NCBI GenBank assembly: GCA_947495135.1
Contig: CANLXN010000008.1
Coordinates: 124,001 to 188,000, forward strand
From: an uncultured Flavobacteriaceae bacterium
GTDB taxonomy: Bacteria > Bacteroidota > Bacteroidia > Flavobacteriales > Flavobacteriaceae
Reading direction: 5' to 3'
Length of the DNA: 64,000 nucleotides
This document shows, piece by piece, positions 7,488 through 16,354 of the stretch; positions within the stretch are counted from its first letter, which is position 1; each line of letters begins with the position of its first letter. A program made the position numbers and the translations under genes. The notes beneath the pieces were generated by a model. It ran no database searches and had not been told where the DNA came from. It saw only the letters and a program-made list of their open reading frames with translations.

Positions 7488-7979
7488 AACCGCCTTACAG
7501 TCCATCTTGTCGAAAATTACTGAAATGTTTTCATTGATGGATGTAGAGAGGGAAATTCCTTTATAGTCGGCTTTTACAGGGTATTTCTTATGATTTCTAT
7601 CTACAAGCACCGCTGTTTTAAATTGCTTCAATGGTACTTCTAAAAAGTGTTTTACTCCATAGATAAGGGTAGTGCCAGAATGTAATACATCATCCACTAA
7701 GACCAGTGACTTATTTTTTAAGTCTGAAAGTGGTATGGTAGTTTCTATTGGGTTGGTAGGCTTCTTTTTGTCGATACTTACTTCGCAGAGGCGCACGTTA
7801 ATGGGAGAGATTTTTTCCACCTCCTTCTTAAGCATCTTAGCCATAATCACACCGTTGCTTCTAATACCAGCTATTACAACTTCCTTTTCGTTTACATTAC
7901 TTTCATACACCTGATAAGCCATGCGCTTTAATTTGTGCGCTATTTGGGTATGATTAAGAATGATAGTGGGTGCAGACAT
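7479..7979 (-). CDS. PyrR-like phosphoribosyltransferase
   Basis: A 166-residue type I phosphoribosyltransferase. The PRPP-binding signature LVLVDDVLHSGTTL lies near residues 91-104. The N-terminal part (TQIAHKLKRMAYQVYE and GIRSNGVIMAKML) resembles PyrR, the bifunctional uracil phosphoribosyltransferase/pyrimidine regulator. In Bacteroidota such proteins are usually annotated only as phosphoribosyltransferases, and no PyrR RNA-binding leader was recognised here. The gene overlaps the end of aroK tail to tail. Confidence 0.8.
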   Translation of the reverse strand: MSAPTIILNHTQIAHKLKRMAYQVYESNVNEKEVVIAGIRSNGVIMAKMLKKEVEKISPINVRLCEVSIDKKKPTNPIETTIPLSDLKNKSLVLVDDVLHSGTTLIYGVKHFLEVPLKQFKTAVLVDRNHKKYPVKADYKGISLSTSINENISVIFDKMDCKAVLD

Positions 7980-8016
7980 AAACTGTTTTTTTCAAAGATA
8001 GTGAATCACTTACTTT

Positions 8017-8388
8017 TTATTCTTCAGAGTCGGTAAAATCAGCAATGTCTCGGCGATCTTTTTTGGTTGGTCTTCCGGTTCCTCTTTTGCGATAGTGATC
8101 CTTAGCAAACTTTAATAACTCCTTGTTATCGAAAGCTTCTTTTGGGGTGGTGTCTGCTCTGTAAAGCCCAACCAATTTAGCTCCAACTCTATTTGGAGGG
8201 ATCGCAATTACTTCCAATGTATAATTTATCTGGTCTTTTCTAACCGTAATTCGGTCACTTGGGAATACTTCGCGAGAAGGCTTAACGATAACATCATTGA
8301 TGCGTATAGCACCTTTTTTACATGCCCCGCTAGCAATATTTCGTGTTTTGTAGTAACGAGTGCACCAAAGATATTTATCTATTCTCAT
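8017..8388 (-). CDS. S4-domain RNA-binding protein (HslR/Hsp15-like)
   Basis: A 123-residue protein whose first ~60 residues form an S4 RNA-binding domain: MRIDKYLWCTRYYKTR, then GAIRINDVIVKPSREV. A basic C-terminal tail contains RKRGTGRPTKKDRR. This is the architecture of Hsp15/HslR, which in E. coli binds free 50S subunits carrying nascent chains. It lies 37 bp upstream of the phosphoribosyltransferase gene on the same strand and may be cotranscribed with it. Confidence 0.85.
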   Translation of the reverse strand: MRIDKYLWCTRYYKTRNIASGACKKGAIRINDVIVKPSREVFPSDRITVRKDQINYTLEVIAIPPNRVGAKLVGLYRADTTPKEAFDNKELLKFAKDHYRKRGTGRPTKKDRRDIADFTDSEE

Positions 8389-8465
8389 ACCATTGCGATT
8401 AAATCTGCGTTAAATTAAGTACAAAAATAACTTAAAATTGTATCTTGGCGCATTAAAAATTGAAC

Positions 8466-9395
8466 ATGAAGAAAGTATATTTTTTATTCCCTATTTGCAT
8501 TTTAGCACTCTTGGTTTCTTGTAGAAATGATGATGACAATCCTAATTTTGTGCCAGCAAGAGATAGAGGTGAAGAAGCTCCTGCTTCCACTGCAATTATA
8601 GAGGACTACTTATCGACGCATTTTTATAACTACGAAGAATTTGAGAACCCTCCGGCAGATTTTGACTACAGAATAAAATTTGATACGATTGCTGGTGATA
8701 ATTCGGACAAAACACCGCTTATAGATCAAGTTGATTCTAAAATGGTTCCAGATCGTTTAGCGGAAGGAGTTGAATATAAATTGTATTATCTAGTGGTTGA
8801 AGAAGGTGGAGGCGAAAGACCTGATTTTCCAGACGTATCAACAATTACCTATGACGGAATTTGGATCAACGACGAAGAGAATGTCGCGGCCGACTATACG
8901 GGTCTATTAGATAGCTCCGTTACTCCTATTTCATTTAGTATGACTTCTATTGTAAATGGTTTACAGGATGCTTTGGTCGAATTTAGAGCGGCAGAAGAGA
9001 TTATTGATAATGACGATGGATCACTAACTCCAGTTAATCCAGGGATTGGCGCTGTTTTTATGCAGTCTGGTTTGGCTTATTATGTAAACGAAACAGGTGC
9101 TGGTGGAAATATTCCAGTATATGCACAGCTTATTTTCTCTTTTCAGTTATACCAAGTTGGAGTAGGAGATCAAGACAATGATGGAGTTCCTTCTGTTATG
9201 GAAGACCTCAATGGAAATGAGTTGGAGGAGGACGATGACACAGACGGAGATGGATTACCAAATTGGTTCGATGCAGATGACGATAATGACGGCAGACCAA
9301 CTTCTCAAGAAATTGAAGTTGATGAAGATGGAAACATAACATTTCCAGACGTCGACAATGATGGCACTCCAGATTATTTGGATAGTGATAGTTAA
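8466..9395 (+). CDS. FKBP-like lipoprotein with calcium-binding DxDxDG tail
   Basis: 309 residues from the ATG at 8466 (an upstream in-frame TTG is less likely). A lipoprotein signal peptide ends in the lipobox LVSC with Cys19. The central part (KLYYLVVEEGGGERPDF, later YNGIWI-like and GLQDALVEF segments) resembles flavobacterial gliding-related FKBP-type proteins but is divergent. The last ~75 residues are Asp-rich repeats of thrombospondin type 3 kind (DQDNDGVPS, DTDGDGLPN, DVDNDGTPD), which bind calcium in known families. Likely surface or periplasmic; peptidyl-prolyl isomerase activity is unproven. Confidence 0.75.
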   Translation: MKKVYFLFPICILALLVSCRNDDDNPNFVPARDRGEEAPASTAIIEDYLSTHFYNYEEFENPPADFDYRIKFDTIAGDNSDKTPLIDQVDSKMVPDRLAEGVEYKLYYLVVEEGGGERPDFPDVSTITYDGIWINDEENVAADYTGLLDSSVTPISFSMTSIVNGLQDALVEFRAAEEIIDNDDGSLTPVNPGIGAVFMQSGLAYYVNETGAGGNIPVYAQLIFSFQLYQVGVGDQDNDGVPSVMEDLNGNELEEDDDTDGDGLPNWFDADDDNDGRPTSQEIEVDEDGNITFPDVDNDGTPDYLDSDS

Positions 9396-9410
9396 ATAAA
9401 AGAACCGACT

Positions 9411-9447
9411 AAAAGAAAAAACCTCGCACTTGGCGAGGTTTTTTTTT
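9411..9447. terminator. bidirectional rho-independent terminator
   Basis: AACCTCGC and GCGAGGTT form an 8-bp stem with a 5-nt loop, flanked by an A-rich run on the left and nine T residues on the right. It can terminate both the lipoprotein gene (plus strand) and the convergent transketolase operon (minus strand). Confidence 0.85.
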
Positions 9448-9498
9448 GATTTGAATTCCAACCATTCCAAAAATGGTAGGACGAGGACAAAAAAAGTG

Positions 9499-10452
9499 TT
9501 ATTTTCTTGCAATAACTTTCATAGCCGCTTTTACAATAGCGTCTGCGTTCAAACCATATTTCTCCATTAGTTGGGCTGGCGTACCAGATTCTCCAAAGGT
9601 ATCTTGAGTAGCTACAAATTCTTGCGGACTTGGGTGGTTTTGTGATAGAACACGTGCTACACTTTCGCCAAGACCACCTAAGTAGTTGTGTTCTTCGGCT
9701 GTAACTACGCATCCTGTTTTACTAACGCTATCTAGTATGGCTTTATTGTCCAAAGGTTTGATGGTGTGTATGTTAATTACCTCAGCAGAAATTCCTTGCT
9801 CGTGTAATGTTTCAGCAGCCAATAGCGCTTCCCAAACTAAGTGACCAGTGGCAACTAGAGTTACATCACTTCCGTCTTGTAGGTGTACCGCTTTTCCTAT
9901 TTCAAATGTTTGATCGGCCGCTGTGAAATTTGCCACTTTTGGTCGCCCAAATCTGAGATAAACAGGGCCATCATGATCGGCAATTGCTAGAGTGGCAGCT
10001 TTTGTTTGGTTGTAGTCGCAAGTATTAATAACGGTCATGCCAGGAAGCATTTTCATTAAGCCAAGGTCTTCCAATATTTGGTGGGTTGCTCCATCCTCTC
10101 CTAACGTTACTCCTGCATGAGAAGCACAAATTTTCACATTCTTATGGCTGTAAGCAATGCTCTGGCGAATTTGATCGTAAACTCGTCCCGTAGAGAAATT
10201 TGCGAATGTCCCTGTAAATGGAATTTTTCCTCCAATAGTCATTCCCGCAGCCATTCCCATCATATTTGCCTCAGCAATTCCTACCTGAAAAAACCGTTCA
10301 GGGTGATTCGCTTTGAATTCGTCCATTTTAAGCGAACCAGTTAAGTCTGCACATAGTGCCACTACATCTGGATTTGTTTTTCCTAGTTCAGTAAGACCTG
10401 CTCCAAATCCTGAGCGTGTATCTTTTTTACCTGTGTCTGTATATTTTTTCAT
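9499..10452 (-). CDS. transketolase, C-terminal subunit
   Basis: A 317-residue protein matching the pyrimidine-binding and C-terminal domains of transketolase. It includes the catalytic Glu region GIAEANMMGMAAGM, the segment SHAGVTLGEDGATHQ and the C-terminal domain GHLVWEALLAAE. In most bacteria this is the second half of one ~650-residue protein. Bacteroidota and archaea often carry it as a separate gene. With the N-terminal subunit at 11158-12003 it should form the thiamine-diphosphate enzyme of the pentose phosphate pathway. Its start overlaps the preceding exported-protein gene by 4 bp (ATGA). Confidence 0.92.
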   Translation of the reverse strand: MKKYTDTGKKDTRSGFGAGLTELGKTNPDVVALCADLTGSLKMDEFKANHPERFFQVGIAEANMMGMAAGMTIGGKIPFTGTFANFSTGRVYDQIRQSIAYSHKNVKICASHAGVTLGEDGATHQILEDLGLMKMLPGMTVINTCDYNQTKAATLAIADHDGPVYLRFGRPKVANFTAADQTFEIGKAVHLQDGSDVTLVATGHLVWEALLAAETLHEQGISAEVINIHTIKPLDNKAILDSVSKTGCVVTAEEHNYLGGLGESVARVLSQNHPSPQEFVATQDTFGESGTPAQLMEKYGLNADAIVKAAMKVIARK

Positions 10453-11156
10453 TCGCTTAGTTTAAAATCGTGAGAGAGTTCAATTTGTTTTTTTACTTCT
10501 TCTATTGCAACGGCCTCGATAAGTGCTCTGTCGTTTTCTTTCACCACCATGATGAGCCCGTTGGGGATGTCCATAGATAACTTTAAATCGGGTTTAGACG
10601 ATGTAACCAATACTTCCAGTAGTCGTTTTAAGATTGCATTATTATCGACTGGAAATTCTGGATAAACTGCCATAAACATTTTGTTTTCGGGCTTAATGTC
10701 TGGCCATACAAAGAAGGCGTCTACCTGTTTATCCAAGATTCTAATGTCGTCTTCTATTCTGGCGGTCACAAGGGTAACATCTTCATTCTTCCCTTTGGCC
10801 TCTTTATTAAGCAAGTTCAACATGTTCATTTTCATGTAAAACTCTAGCCCTTCACTAGCCAAGTTTACATGCATGTCTAAATTTTGAGTGTCGAAAATGA
10901 GATCAAAATCAACATTCTGCATTTTTCCTCCGAAGCCTTTGTTTAAAAAGCTCTTGGTTAATTCTTGGCTTAAGGCAGCATTTCTGGTGTGAATATATCG
11001 ACCGTCTCTAGATAAATTGATTTGGACGGTGTCCTGTGTCATTTTCTTCCTGTTAGGAATCGCATAGTCTACCGTATAATCAAAAATTATGGTGCGAGAC
11101 TGCGCGATGACTTGCGTAGACAAGAAGGCTAGAATGATGATCACATAAAATTTCAT
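10449..11156 (-). CDS. exported protein of unknown function inside the transketolase operon
   Basis: A 235-residue protein with a clear Sec signal peptide (MKFYVIIILAFLSTQVIAQ, cleavage after AQ). The mature part is beta-rich, alternating charged and hydrophobic residues, and has no cysteine pair or enzyme motif I recognise. It resembles periplasmic or outer-membrane-associated lipid-binding-like Bacteroidota proteins only in general composition. It starts 1 bp after the N-terminal transketolase gene and overlaps the C-terminal one by 4 bp, so all three are almost certainly cotranslated from one mRNA although this product leaves the cytoplasm. Confidence 0.78.
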   Translation of the reverse strand: MKFYVIIILAFLSTQVIAQSRTIIFDYTVDYAIPNRKKMTQDTVQINLSRDGRYIHTRNAALSQELTKSFLNKGFGGKMQNVDFDLIFDTQNLDMHVNLASEGLEFYMKMNMLNLLNKEAKGKNEDVTLVTARIEDDIRILDKQVDAFFVWPDIKPENKMFMAVYPEFPVDNNAILKRLLEVLVTSSKPDLKLSMDIPNGLIMVVKENDRALIEAVAIEEVKKQIELSHDFKLSE

Positions 11157-11157
11157 A

Positions 11158-12003
11158 TTAATAGTCGCCTAAAGTTGCCGGATTCTGAGCCAATGCTGTT
11201 TCCAATTGTTCGTCATTTGGTGCCTTACCATGCCACGCATGTGTGTGCATCATGAAATCAACCCCATTACCCATTACGGTATGCATAAGGATACAAACTG
11301 GTCTTCCGTTTCCAGTTCTACTTTTGGCATTATTTAGACCGTCAATTATAGCAATTAGATTGTTCCCTTCCTTTACTTCTAGAACGTCCCAGCCAAATGC
11401 TTCAAACTTCGCTTTAAGGTTACCCATTGGAAGCACTGTGTCTAACGACCCATCAATTTGTTGCCCATTATAGTCTACCGTTAAAATAAGATTGTCGACC
11501 TTATTTCCAGCGGCATACATAATTGCTTCCCAATTTTGACCTTCCTGAAGTTCACCATCTCCGCAAAGTGTATAAATGAGGTGGGCATCTTTGTTTAGTT
11601 TTTTTGTTTCAGCTGCTCCTATTGCTACCGATATTCCTTGTCCTAAAGATCCAGATGCAATTCTAATTCCTGGCAATCCTTCGTGGGTAGTTGGATGGCC
11701 TTGAAGTCTAGAATTTATTAAGCGAAATGTGTTGAGTTCGTCTACTGGAAAATAACCAGAACGAGCCAAAACGCTATAGAAAACAGGGGAGATATGTCCG
11801 TTGGAAAGGAAGAATAGATCTTCATCTTTTCCATTCATATCAAAACCGCTCTTGCGATCCATGATTTCCTGAAATAAGGCTACAAAAAATTCTGCACAAC
11901 CTAAAGATCCTCCTGGGTGTCCAGAATTCACTTTGTGTACTTGTCTTAAAATATCCCTGCGCACCTGAGTTACAAGGTCATGAAGGCGATGTGTATCTGA
12001 CAT
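11158..12003 (-). CDS. transketolase, N-terminal (thiamine diphosphate-binding) subunit
   Basis: A 281-residue protein matching the N-terminal domain of transketolase. Visible elements are VNSGHPGGSLGCAEFFVALF, the active-site His region QGHPTTH, GSLGQGISVAIGAA, the ThDP motif GDGELQEGQNWEA and the later HAWHGKAP. It pairs with the C-terminal subunit encoded at 9499-10452. It is the first gene of a three-gene operon with a good promoter 22 bp upstream of its start codon. Confidence 0.93.
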   Translation of the reverse strand: MSDTHRLHDLVTQVRRDILRQVHKVNSGHPGGSLGCAEFFVALFQEIMDRKSGFDMNGKDEDLFFLSNGHISPVFYSVLARSGYFPVDELNTFRLINSRLQGHPTTHEGLPGIRIASGSLGQGISVAIGAAETKKLNKDAHLIYTLCGDGELQEGQNWEAIMYAAGNKVDNLILTVDYNGQQIDGSLDTVLPMGNLKAKFEAFGWDVLEVKEGNNLIAIIDGLNNAKSRTGNGRPVCILMHTVMGNGVDFMMHTHAWHGKAPNDEQLETALAQNPATLGDY

Positions 12004-12025
12004 ATTTTGGTGGGTTTTTCAGTTT

Positions 12026-12053
12026 CAAAAATAAGGCTTTTCAGGAAGGGCAA
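12026..12053 (-). promoter_or_regulatory. promoter of the split-transketolase operon
   Basis: On the minus strand, TTG (12053-12051), 17 bp and TATTTTTG (12033-12026) form a Bacteroidota-type promoter with an exact -7 element. The -7 box ends 22 bp before the ATG at 12003. Confidence 0.6.
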
Positions 12054-12115
12054 CCTCCTTGAGAAAACGCAGTTATTAACGATTTGGGTGATTTAGTTAA
12101 CAGTTGAAGCCAGAA

Positions 12116-13174
12116 TTAGGTTTTTTGCTCTTTGTTGAAATAAACAAGGTAATAGTACATTTGTTTTTCCTCATCCCATCCCTTTTCCATAAACTTGTCT
12201 GCACTTTCTGGGTTGATGAAGTCCATTTTGATTTGAATATTGGTATCCAGTTCTATGACATTTTTAATTTTCTTTCTTGCTGCACTCACAGCAGTATTGG
12301 CAATAGGGAAGGAAGTGAGGTCTTCGATCTTATATTTAGGCGCCTGCTCCGTTTTGTAGTTTCTAAATTCTGGCAATAAATCTGGATTGTCAATTACCTC
12401 ATTCATAAAAGCCGTTTCCTCAAAAAGATCATTCTTTGCAAAGTGATTAACCGCTCTGTTCATAAACATTACTTCTTGTTTCTTATCCTCTGCAGGTAAG
12501 ACTACATCCTTGGCAAAATTCTGACAAAACTTTAAGTATTTTTTTGTCATAAAATTATCATCTTCCAATGCGTCAACTCCAAGAAAGCTTTCAATCCAAT
12601 AACGGGCATCGTATCGATTGCTATCTACAGAAAGAACCTTATAACCTTCCTCTTTATTTAGGTTGAAAATAATGGCTCCTTTGTCAAGTTTGTTAAGGTT
12701 TACACCTTGCTGTAAAACCGCGTCTAACTGACTCTCACCTTCCGAAAACTGCAAGAAGTCTTGTTTTAGTTCCGACTTAAATATCCCGATTCCATCTACT
12801 TTTTCGTTGTCTATCTGAAGGTTTTCTAAATAAGTTACATACACCTCTCCACTTTTGATATGAGGATGCATGGATTGGTCGAATAGATGTTTGGCAATTT
12901 TTTTACTTTGTTCGTGAGCAGTTTCTGGGTCTTCGAAAATTTCAGAAACCATTTTGAAAAGATCGTGAAACTCTAAATCGGTGTCGTGTGCAAATTGAAA
13001 GTAGTTTTCTTCTTTGTCTCTGAAAGGTTTTAGAAAAAACTCTTTCATTAACGGACTCAACTCGTCGTCCATCTCGTAGGGATTTCCCGAGAGTAATATT
13101 CCTTCGTTTCTACTTTTATTACCTACACGGTGAATAGAAAGTGAAGCGATATGAGTGTTATATAGGTTGATCAT
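12116..13174 (-). CDS. nucleoid-associated protein, NdpA/37-kDa family
   Basis: A 352-residue protein resembling the NA37/NdpA (YejK) nucleoid-associated family. The N-terminus has the family-like pattern of a short strand, an HRVGN element and LSPLMKEFFLKPF. The middle (KSGEVYVTYLENLQIDNEKVDGIGIFKSELKQ) matches the region of the family where members describe a growing beta-sheet. It carries no transmembrane segment. In E. coli the homologue binds the nucleoid; a more specific role is unknown. It is monocistronic as far as can be seen. Confidence 0.8.
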   Translation of the reverse strand: MINLYNTHIASLSIHRVGNKSRNEGILLSGNPYEMDDELSPLMKEFFLKPFRDKEENYFQFAHDTDLEFHDLFKMVSEIFEDPETAHEQSKKIAKHLFDQSMHPHIKSGEVYVTYLENLQIDNEKVDGIGIFKSELKQDFLQFSEGESQLDAVLQQGVNLNKLDKGAIIFNLNKEEGYKVLSVDSNRYDARYWIESFLGVDALEDDNFMTKKYLKFCQNFAKDVVLPAEDKKQEVMFMNRAVNHFAKNDLFEETAFMNEVIDNPDLLPEFRNYKTEQAPKYKIEDLTSFPIANTAVSAARKKIKNVIELDTNIQIKMDFINPESADKFMEKGWDEEKQMYYYLVYFNKEQKT

Positions 13175-13262
13175 TTATGAAATTATAGGTTAAGGTTAAT
13201 TACTGAAAATTACGTACTAAGAGGAATTTATTTTATAACTCGTTTAGAAATGCAAGACTGGT

Positions 13263-13775
13263 TTAGTTCCAGTTTTCATCAAAGTCAAGGTCTTCGTAAT
13301 CGCCCGAATCTAAATCGAATTCGTCATCGAAATCACCATCTTCACCCATCTCTGCTTTAAATTCTTTTTCAGGAGCTTCCTCTGGAATCTCTCCGTGAGC
13401 AAACATAAGATTAGGGTAGATGCGACCTTCTTCCCGCTCGGCAATTTCAGCTAATTCAACTAAAAAAGTCCACATGTTCAAAAAGTCGTACACATAAATG
13501 AGCTTGGTTTTAGATCTGTTTGTAACTACATCAACTTGTGTTTCGCTCATGATGCGGACACTACCGCCTTCTTCGCTCATGTCGAACAGCGCAATTTCCT
13601 CGCCCTGTTCCCAGAGGTCGTTACTTTCATAGAAAGAAGCCATTTCTTGACCTGCAAAACCAAAAGATTGTGTAATCGCATTGTGAAGATCTTCTAAATT
13701 GGCACTGGCCTCGATTTCTATGTCCCGAAAAACATCTTCATTTGCATCAAGTATCACTCTGTATCGATAAATCAT
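13263..13775 (-). CDS. pRiA4b ORF-3-like (IS1096 passenger TnpR-like) protein
   Basis: A 170-residue protein whose first ~110 residues match the plasmid pRiA4b ORF-3-like family: YRYRVILDANEDVFRDIEI, then LHNAITQSFGF and FYVYDF-like YVYDFLNMW. The last ~45 residues are strongly acidic (DGDFDDEFDLDSGDYEDLDFDENWN, abridged). The family name comes from plasmid and IS-borne members, but stand-alone chromosomal copies are common in Bacteroidota and their function is unknown. No transposase or terminal repeats are near. Confidence 0.78.
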   Translation of the reverse strand: MIYRYRVILDANEDVFRDIEIEASANLEDLHNAITQSFGFAGQEMASFYESNDLWEQGEEIALFDMSEEGGSVRIMSETQVDVVTNRSKTKLIYVYDFLNMWTFLVELAEIAEREEGRIYPNLMFAHGEIPEEAPEKEFKAEMGEDGDFDDEFDLDSGDYEDLDFDENWN

Positions 13776-13799
13776 TTGTTCAAATTTAAGAGTGCAAAG

Positions 13800-14825
13800 T
13801 TACGAAGTTTTGATGGTTCTATCCTTCTGAAATACTTCCAAAACGACATAAAACTGCAGCCCAAAAAGTAGAGAGGCAATTACCAAGTGAAGTGGCTGAG
13901 AAAGAAATGGAAAATCGAACTCGTACATGAGGATTCCAGTAAATGCTTCGACTAGAATTAACAACATAACTCCAGATAGTTTTTGTAGCCCCCATGAGTT
14001 CTTTTTATTTAAATACCAAAGAAATCCGTTGAGGACCAAAATAAGTATCGAAAAAGAGCGATGGACATAAAATTGAAGCGTTGGATTTTCTAACCATCTG
14101 TTTTTTGCTGCATAACCTACTATATCAACTTGTTCGTCGATCAATTGTCTTACCTGAGTTCCCATAATTACTTGGATAAGGGTGAGCATCATTGCTAGTA
14201 GTAAAAAGCCTTTAAAGTTTTTGGAAGTAACAATATTCGCTTTGTTTTCTGCTGAAATTCGCAATAAATAAAGTAGTACGGCCACAATTACTAATGCCAT
14301 CACCATGTGAATCGTTATTTTAACGGGAGCTAAGACCGAATAAACCACCGTTGCCCCTAACCAAGCCTGAAAGACAATCATAAATACACTTGCAATGGAA
14401 AGAACGGTAATGCTTTTTCGTTGTCGCCATTTCTTAATAGATAGGATGGCCATTATCAAAATAGCAAGCCCCGAAAGCGCTCCCAGAAGTCTATTTATAT
14501 ATTCTATCCAAGTGTGCCAGACGTTAAAAATGGAATAGTCGTGCTTGGTGTACTCTTCCCAATTATCTTCTGAATAGGATGTTCCTGTGGTGAAATTAGT
14601 AGTAGCAACTCTAAGGCTTTCGTCTACAATTATCACCTGCCCTTTTTCAAAATTACGTGCGGGTTGCCACTCTAAGGTAGCGGCATCTGTTGGAGGAATG
14701 TAATAGCCAAAGCATTTTGGCCAATCTGGACAACCCATTCCAGACCCTGTCATTCTAACTACTGCGCCAGCTATGATCACTAGATAGACAAGAATTAAGG
14801 CAACTTTAACCGATTTACGATACAT
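13800..14825 (-). CDS. ctaA: heme A synthase (CtaA/COX15 family)
   Basis: A 341-residue integral membrane protein with about eight hydrophobic segments in two four-helix halves. The N-terminal signature VRMTGSGMGCPDWPKCFG is diagnostic, and conserved His residues lie in the helices (VWHTWIEYINR, IHMVMALV, FYVHRSF, LHLVIASL). It oxidises the C8 methyl of heme O to give heme A for aa3-type cytochrome oxidase. No ctaB or oxidase subunits are in the window. It precedes the pRiA4b-like gene by 24 bp. Confidence 0.93.
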   Translation of the reverse strand: MYRKSVKVALILVYLVIIAGAVVRMTGSGMGCPDWPKCFGYYIPPTDAATLEWQPARNFEKGQVIIVDESLRVATTNFTTGTSYSEDNWEEYTKHDYSIFNVWHTWIEYINRLLGALSGLAILIMAILSIKKWRQRKSITVLSIASVFMIVFQAWLGATVVYSVLAPVKITIHMVMALVIVAVLLYLLRISAENKANIVTSKNFKGFLLLAMMLTLIQVIMGTQVRQLIDEQVDIVGYAAKNRWLENPTLQFYVHRSFSILILVLNGFLWYLNKKNSWGLQKLSGVMLLILVEAFTGILMYEFDFPFLSQPLHLVIASLLFGLQFYVVLEVFQKDRTIKTS

Positions 14826-14908
14826 ATTTTTTTTATGGTTGAATGCAGTTTGAACCTTTATTAATAGACCAATAGTTACCTTCCAACTGCGATCGAAAGC
14901 AAACTATT

Positions 14909-16333
14909 TTAGAGGACCGATTTTAAACCAATTTCACTTCCTTTGGTGAGCATAAATTGTCTTGCAGCTTCGTATTCGTTAGGAATAATTCCATCCAAGA
15001 TGGCTTCTTTAATTGCAGCTTTTATGGTTCCAATTTCCCGACATGGACGCAATCCAAAGGTCTTCATAATTTCTTCACCACTCACTGGAGGTTGAAAATT
15101 ACGAACGTGATCACGCTCTTCGACTTCTACAATTTTATCTCGAACCTTTTGAAAGTTATTATGGTATCTTTTAAAACGTTTTGGGTTCTTGGTAGTGATA
15201 TCTGCCTCACATAAAGTCATTAAATCTTCAACATACTCACCTGCATCAAAAACAAGTCGTCTCACAGCACTATCTGTAACGTCACTTGCCAAGACTATTG
15301 GCCTTGAGCTCATCATCACCATTTTTTGAACGAATTTCATCTTGTCATTCAAAGGCATTTTTAAGCGCTTAAATAGTTTATAGACCATTTTAGATCCTAT
15401 AAACTCATGGGCATGAAATGTCCAACCCACTTTTTTGTCGAAACGTTTGGTGGGAGCTTTTCCAATATCATGTAATAAGGCAGCCCATCGCAGCCAGAGG
15501 TTGTCTGTTGTTTTAGCAATATTATCAACTACTTCTAGGGTATGCCAAAAATTATCTTTATGACGTTGTCCTTCTTTTTCTTCAATTCCTTCAAGTGCTA
15601 CCAATTCTGGAAAAATAAATGGTAGTAATCCTGTTTTGTGAAGTAGACCAAAACCAATAGAAGGTACATCTGCGCTTAGTATTTTATTAATTTCAACAAC
15701 AACTCTTTCCTTAGAAATGATGTTAATTCGGTCTGCGTTTCTCGTTATTGCATTGAGCGATTCTTTTTCGATGGTAAAATGCAATTGAGTCGCAAATCGG
15801 ATCGCTCTTAACATGCGCAATGGATCGTCACTATATGTAATGTCTGGATTGAGCGGAGTGCGAATGATTTTGTCTTTTAAGTCTTGGATACCATTAAAAG
15901 GATCTAATAAATCACCAAACGAGTTGTTATTTAAACTTAATGCAAGGGCATTGATTGTGAAATCTCTTCTGTTTTGATCATCTTCCAAGGTGCCACCTTC
16001 TACCGCAGGGTTCCTGCTGTCTTCATGATACGATTCTTTGCGAGCACCTACAAATTCTAGTTCTACACCTCCACTTTTTAGCATAGCAGTACCATAGGTC
16101 TTAAAAACAGACACTTTTGGTTTTCCAGGCAGTAAATTGGAAACTTCTTTTGCGAGGTTTATTCCACTTCCAACTGCTACAATATCGATGTCCTTTGCAT
16201 CTCCGCGTTTTAGGATGTGATCACGCACAAAACCTCCAATAACATAGCTTTCTAACTTAAGTTTGCCGGATGCTTTTGCAACCGTATTGAAAACAGGGTT
16301 TTTTAATGCGGATTTATAATTGGGTGTGACCAC
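14909..16333 (-). CDS. cca: CCA tRNA nucleotidyltransferase with HD domain
   Basis: A 474-residue class II nucleotidyltransferase that adds or repairs the 3' CCA of tRNAs. The head domain has GGFVRDHILKR, the catalytic DIDIV, and DFTINALALSL. The arm has the basic RRDFTINAL and DPLRMLRAIRFA motifs. A C-terminal HD phosphohydrolase domain carries LLHDIGKAPTK. Both tRNA genes in this window lack an encoded CCA, consistent with an essential adding activity. It follows the Sua5/YciO gene after 21 bp. Confidence 0.94.
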   Translation of the reverse strand: MVTPNYKSALKNPVFNTVAKASGKLKLESYVIGGFVRDHILKRGDAKDIDIVAVGSGINLAKEVSNLLPGKPKVSVFKTYGTAMLKSGGVELEFVGARKESYHEDSRNPAVEGGTLEDDQNRRDFTINALALSLNNNSFGDLLDPFNGIQDLKDKIIRTPLNPDITYSDDPLRMLRAIRFATQLHFTIEKESLNAITRNADRINIISKERVVVEINKILSADVPSIGFGLLHKTGLLPFIFPELVALEGIEEKEGQRHKDNFWHTLEVVDNIAKTTDNLWLRWAALLHDIGKAPTKRFDKKVGWTFHAHEFIGSKMVYKLFKRLKMPLNDKMKFVQKMVMMSSRPIVLASDVTDSAVRRLVFDAGEYVEDLMTLCEADITTKNPKRFKRYHNNFQKVRDKIVEVEERDHVRNFQPPVSGEEIMKTFGLRPCREIGTIKAAIKEAILDGIIPNEYEAARQFMLTKGSEIGLKSVL

Positions 16334-16354
16334 TAATACTTGTCTTTTGTATGT

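Noticed and set aside
9255-9712. Two overlapping minus-strand frames (85 and 106 residues)
   Set aside because: They lie antisense to the lipoprotein tail and in the wrong frame over the transketolase gene, with low-complexity Trp/Ser/Arg-rich content.
13263-13775. Mobile element, from the IS1096-passenger family name
   Set aside because: No transposase, terminal repeats or target duplication; stand-alone copies are common.
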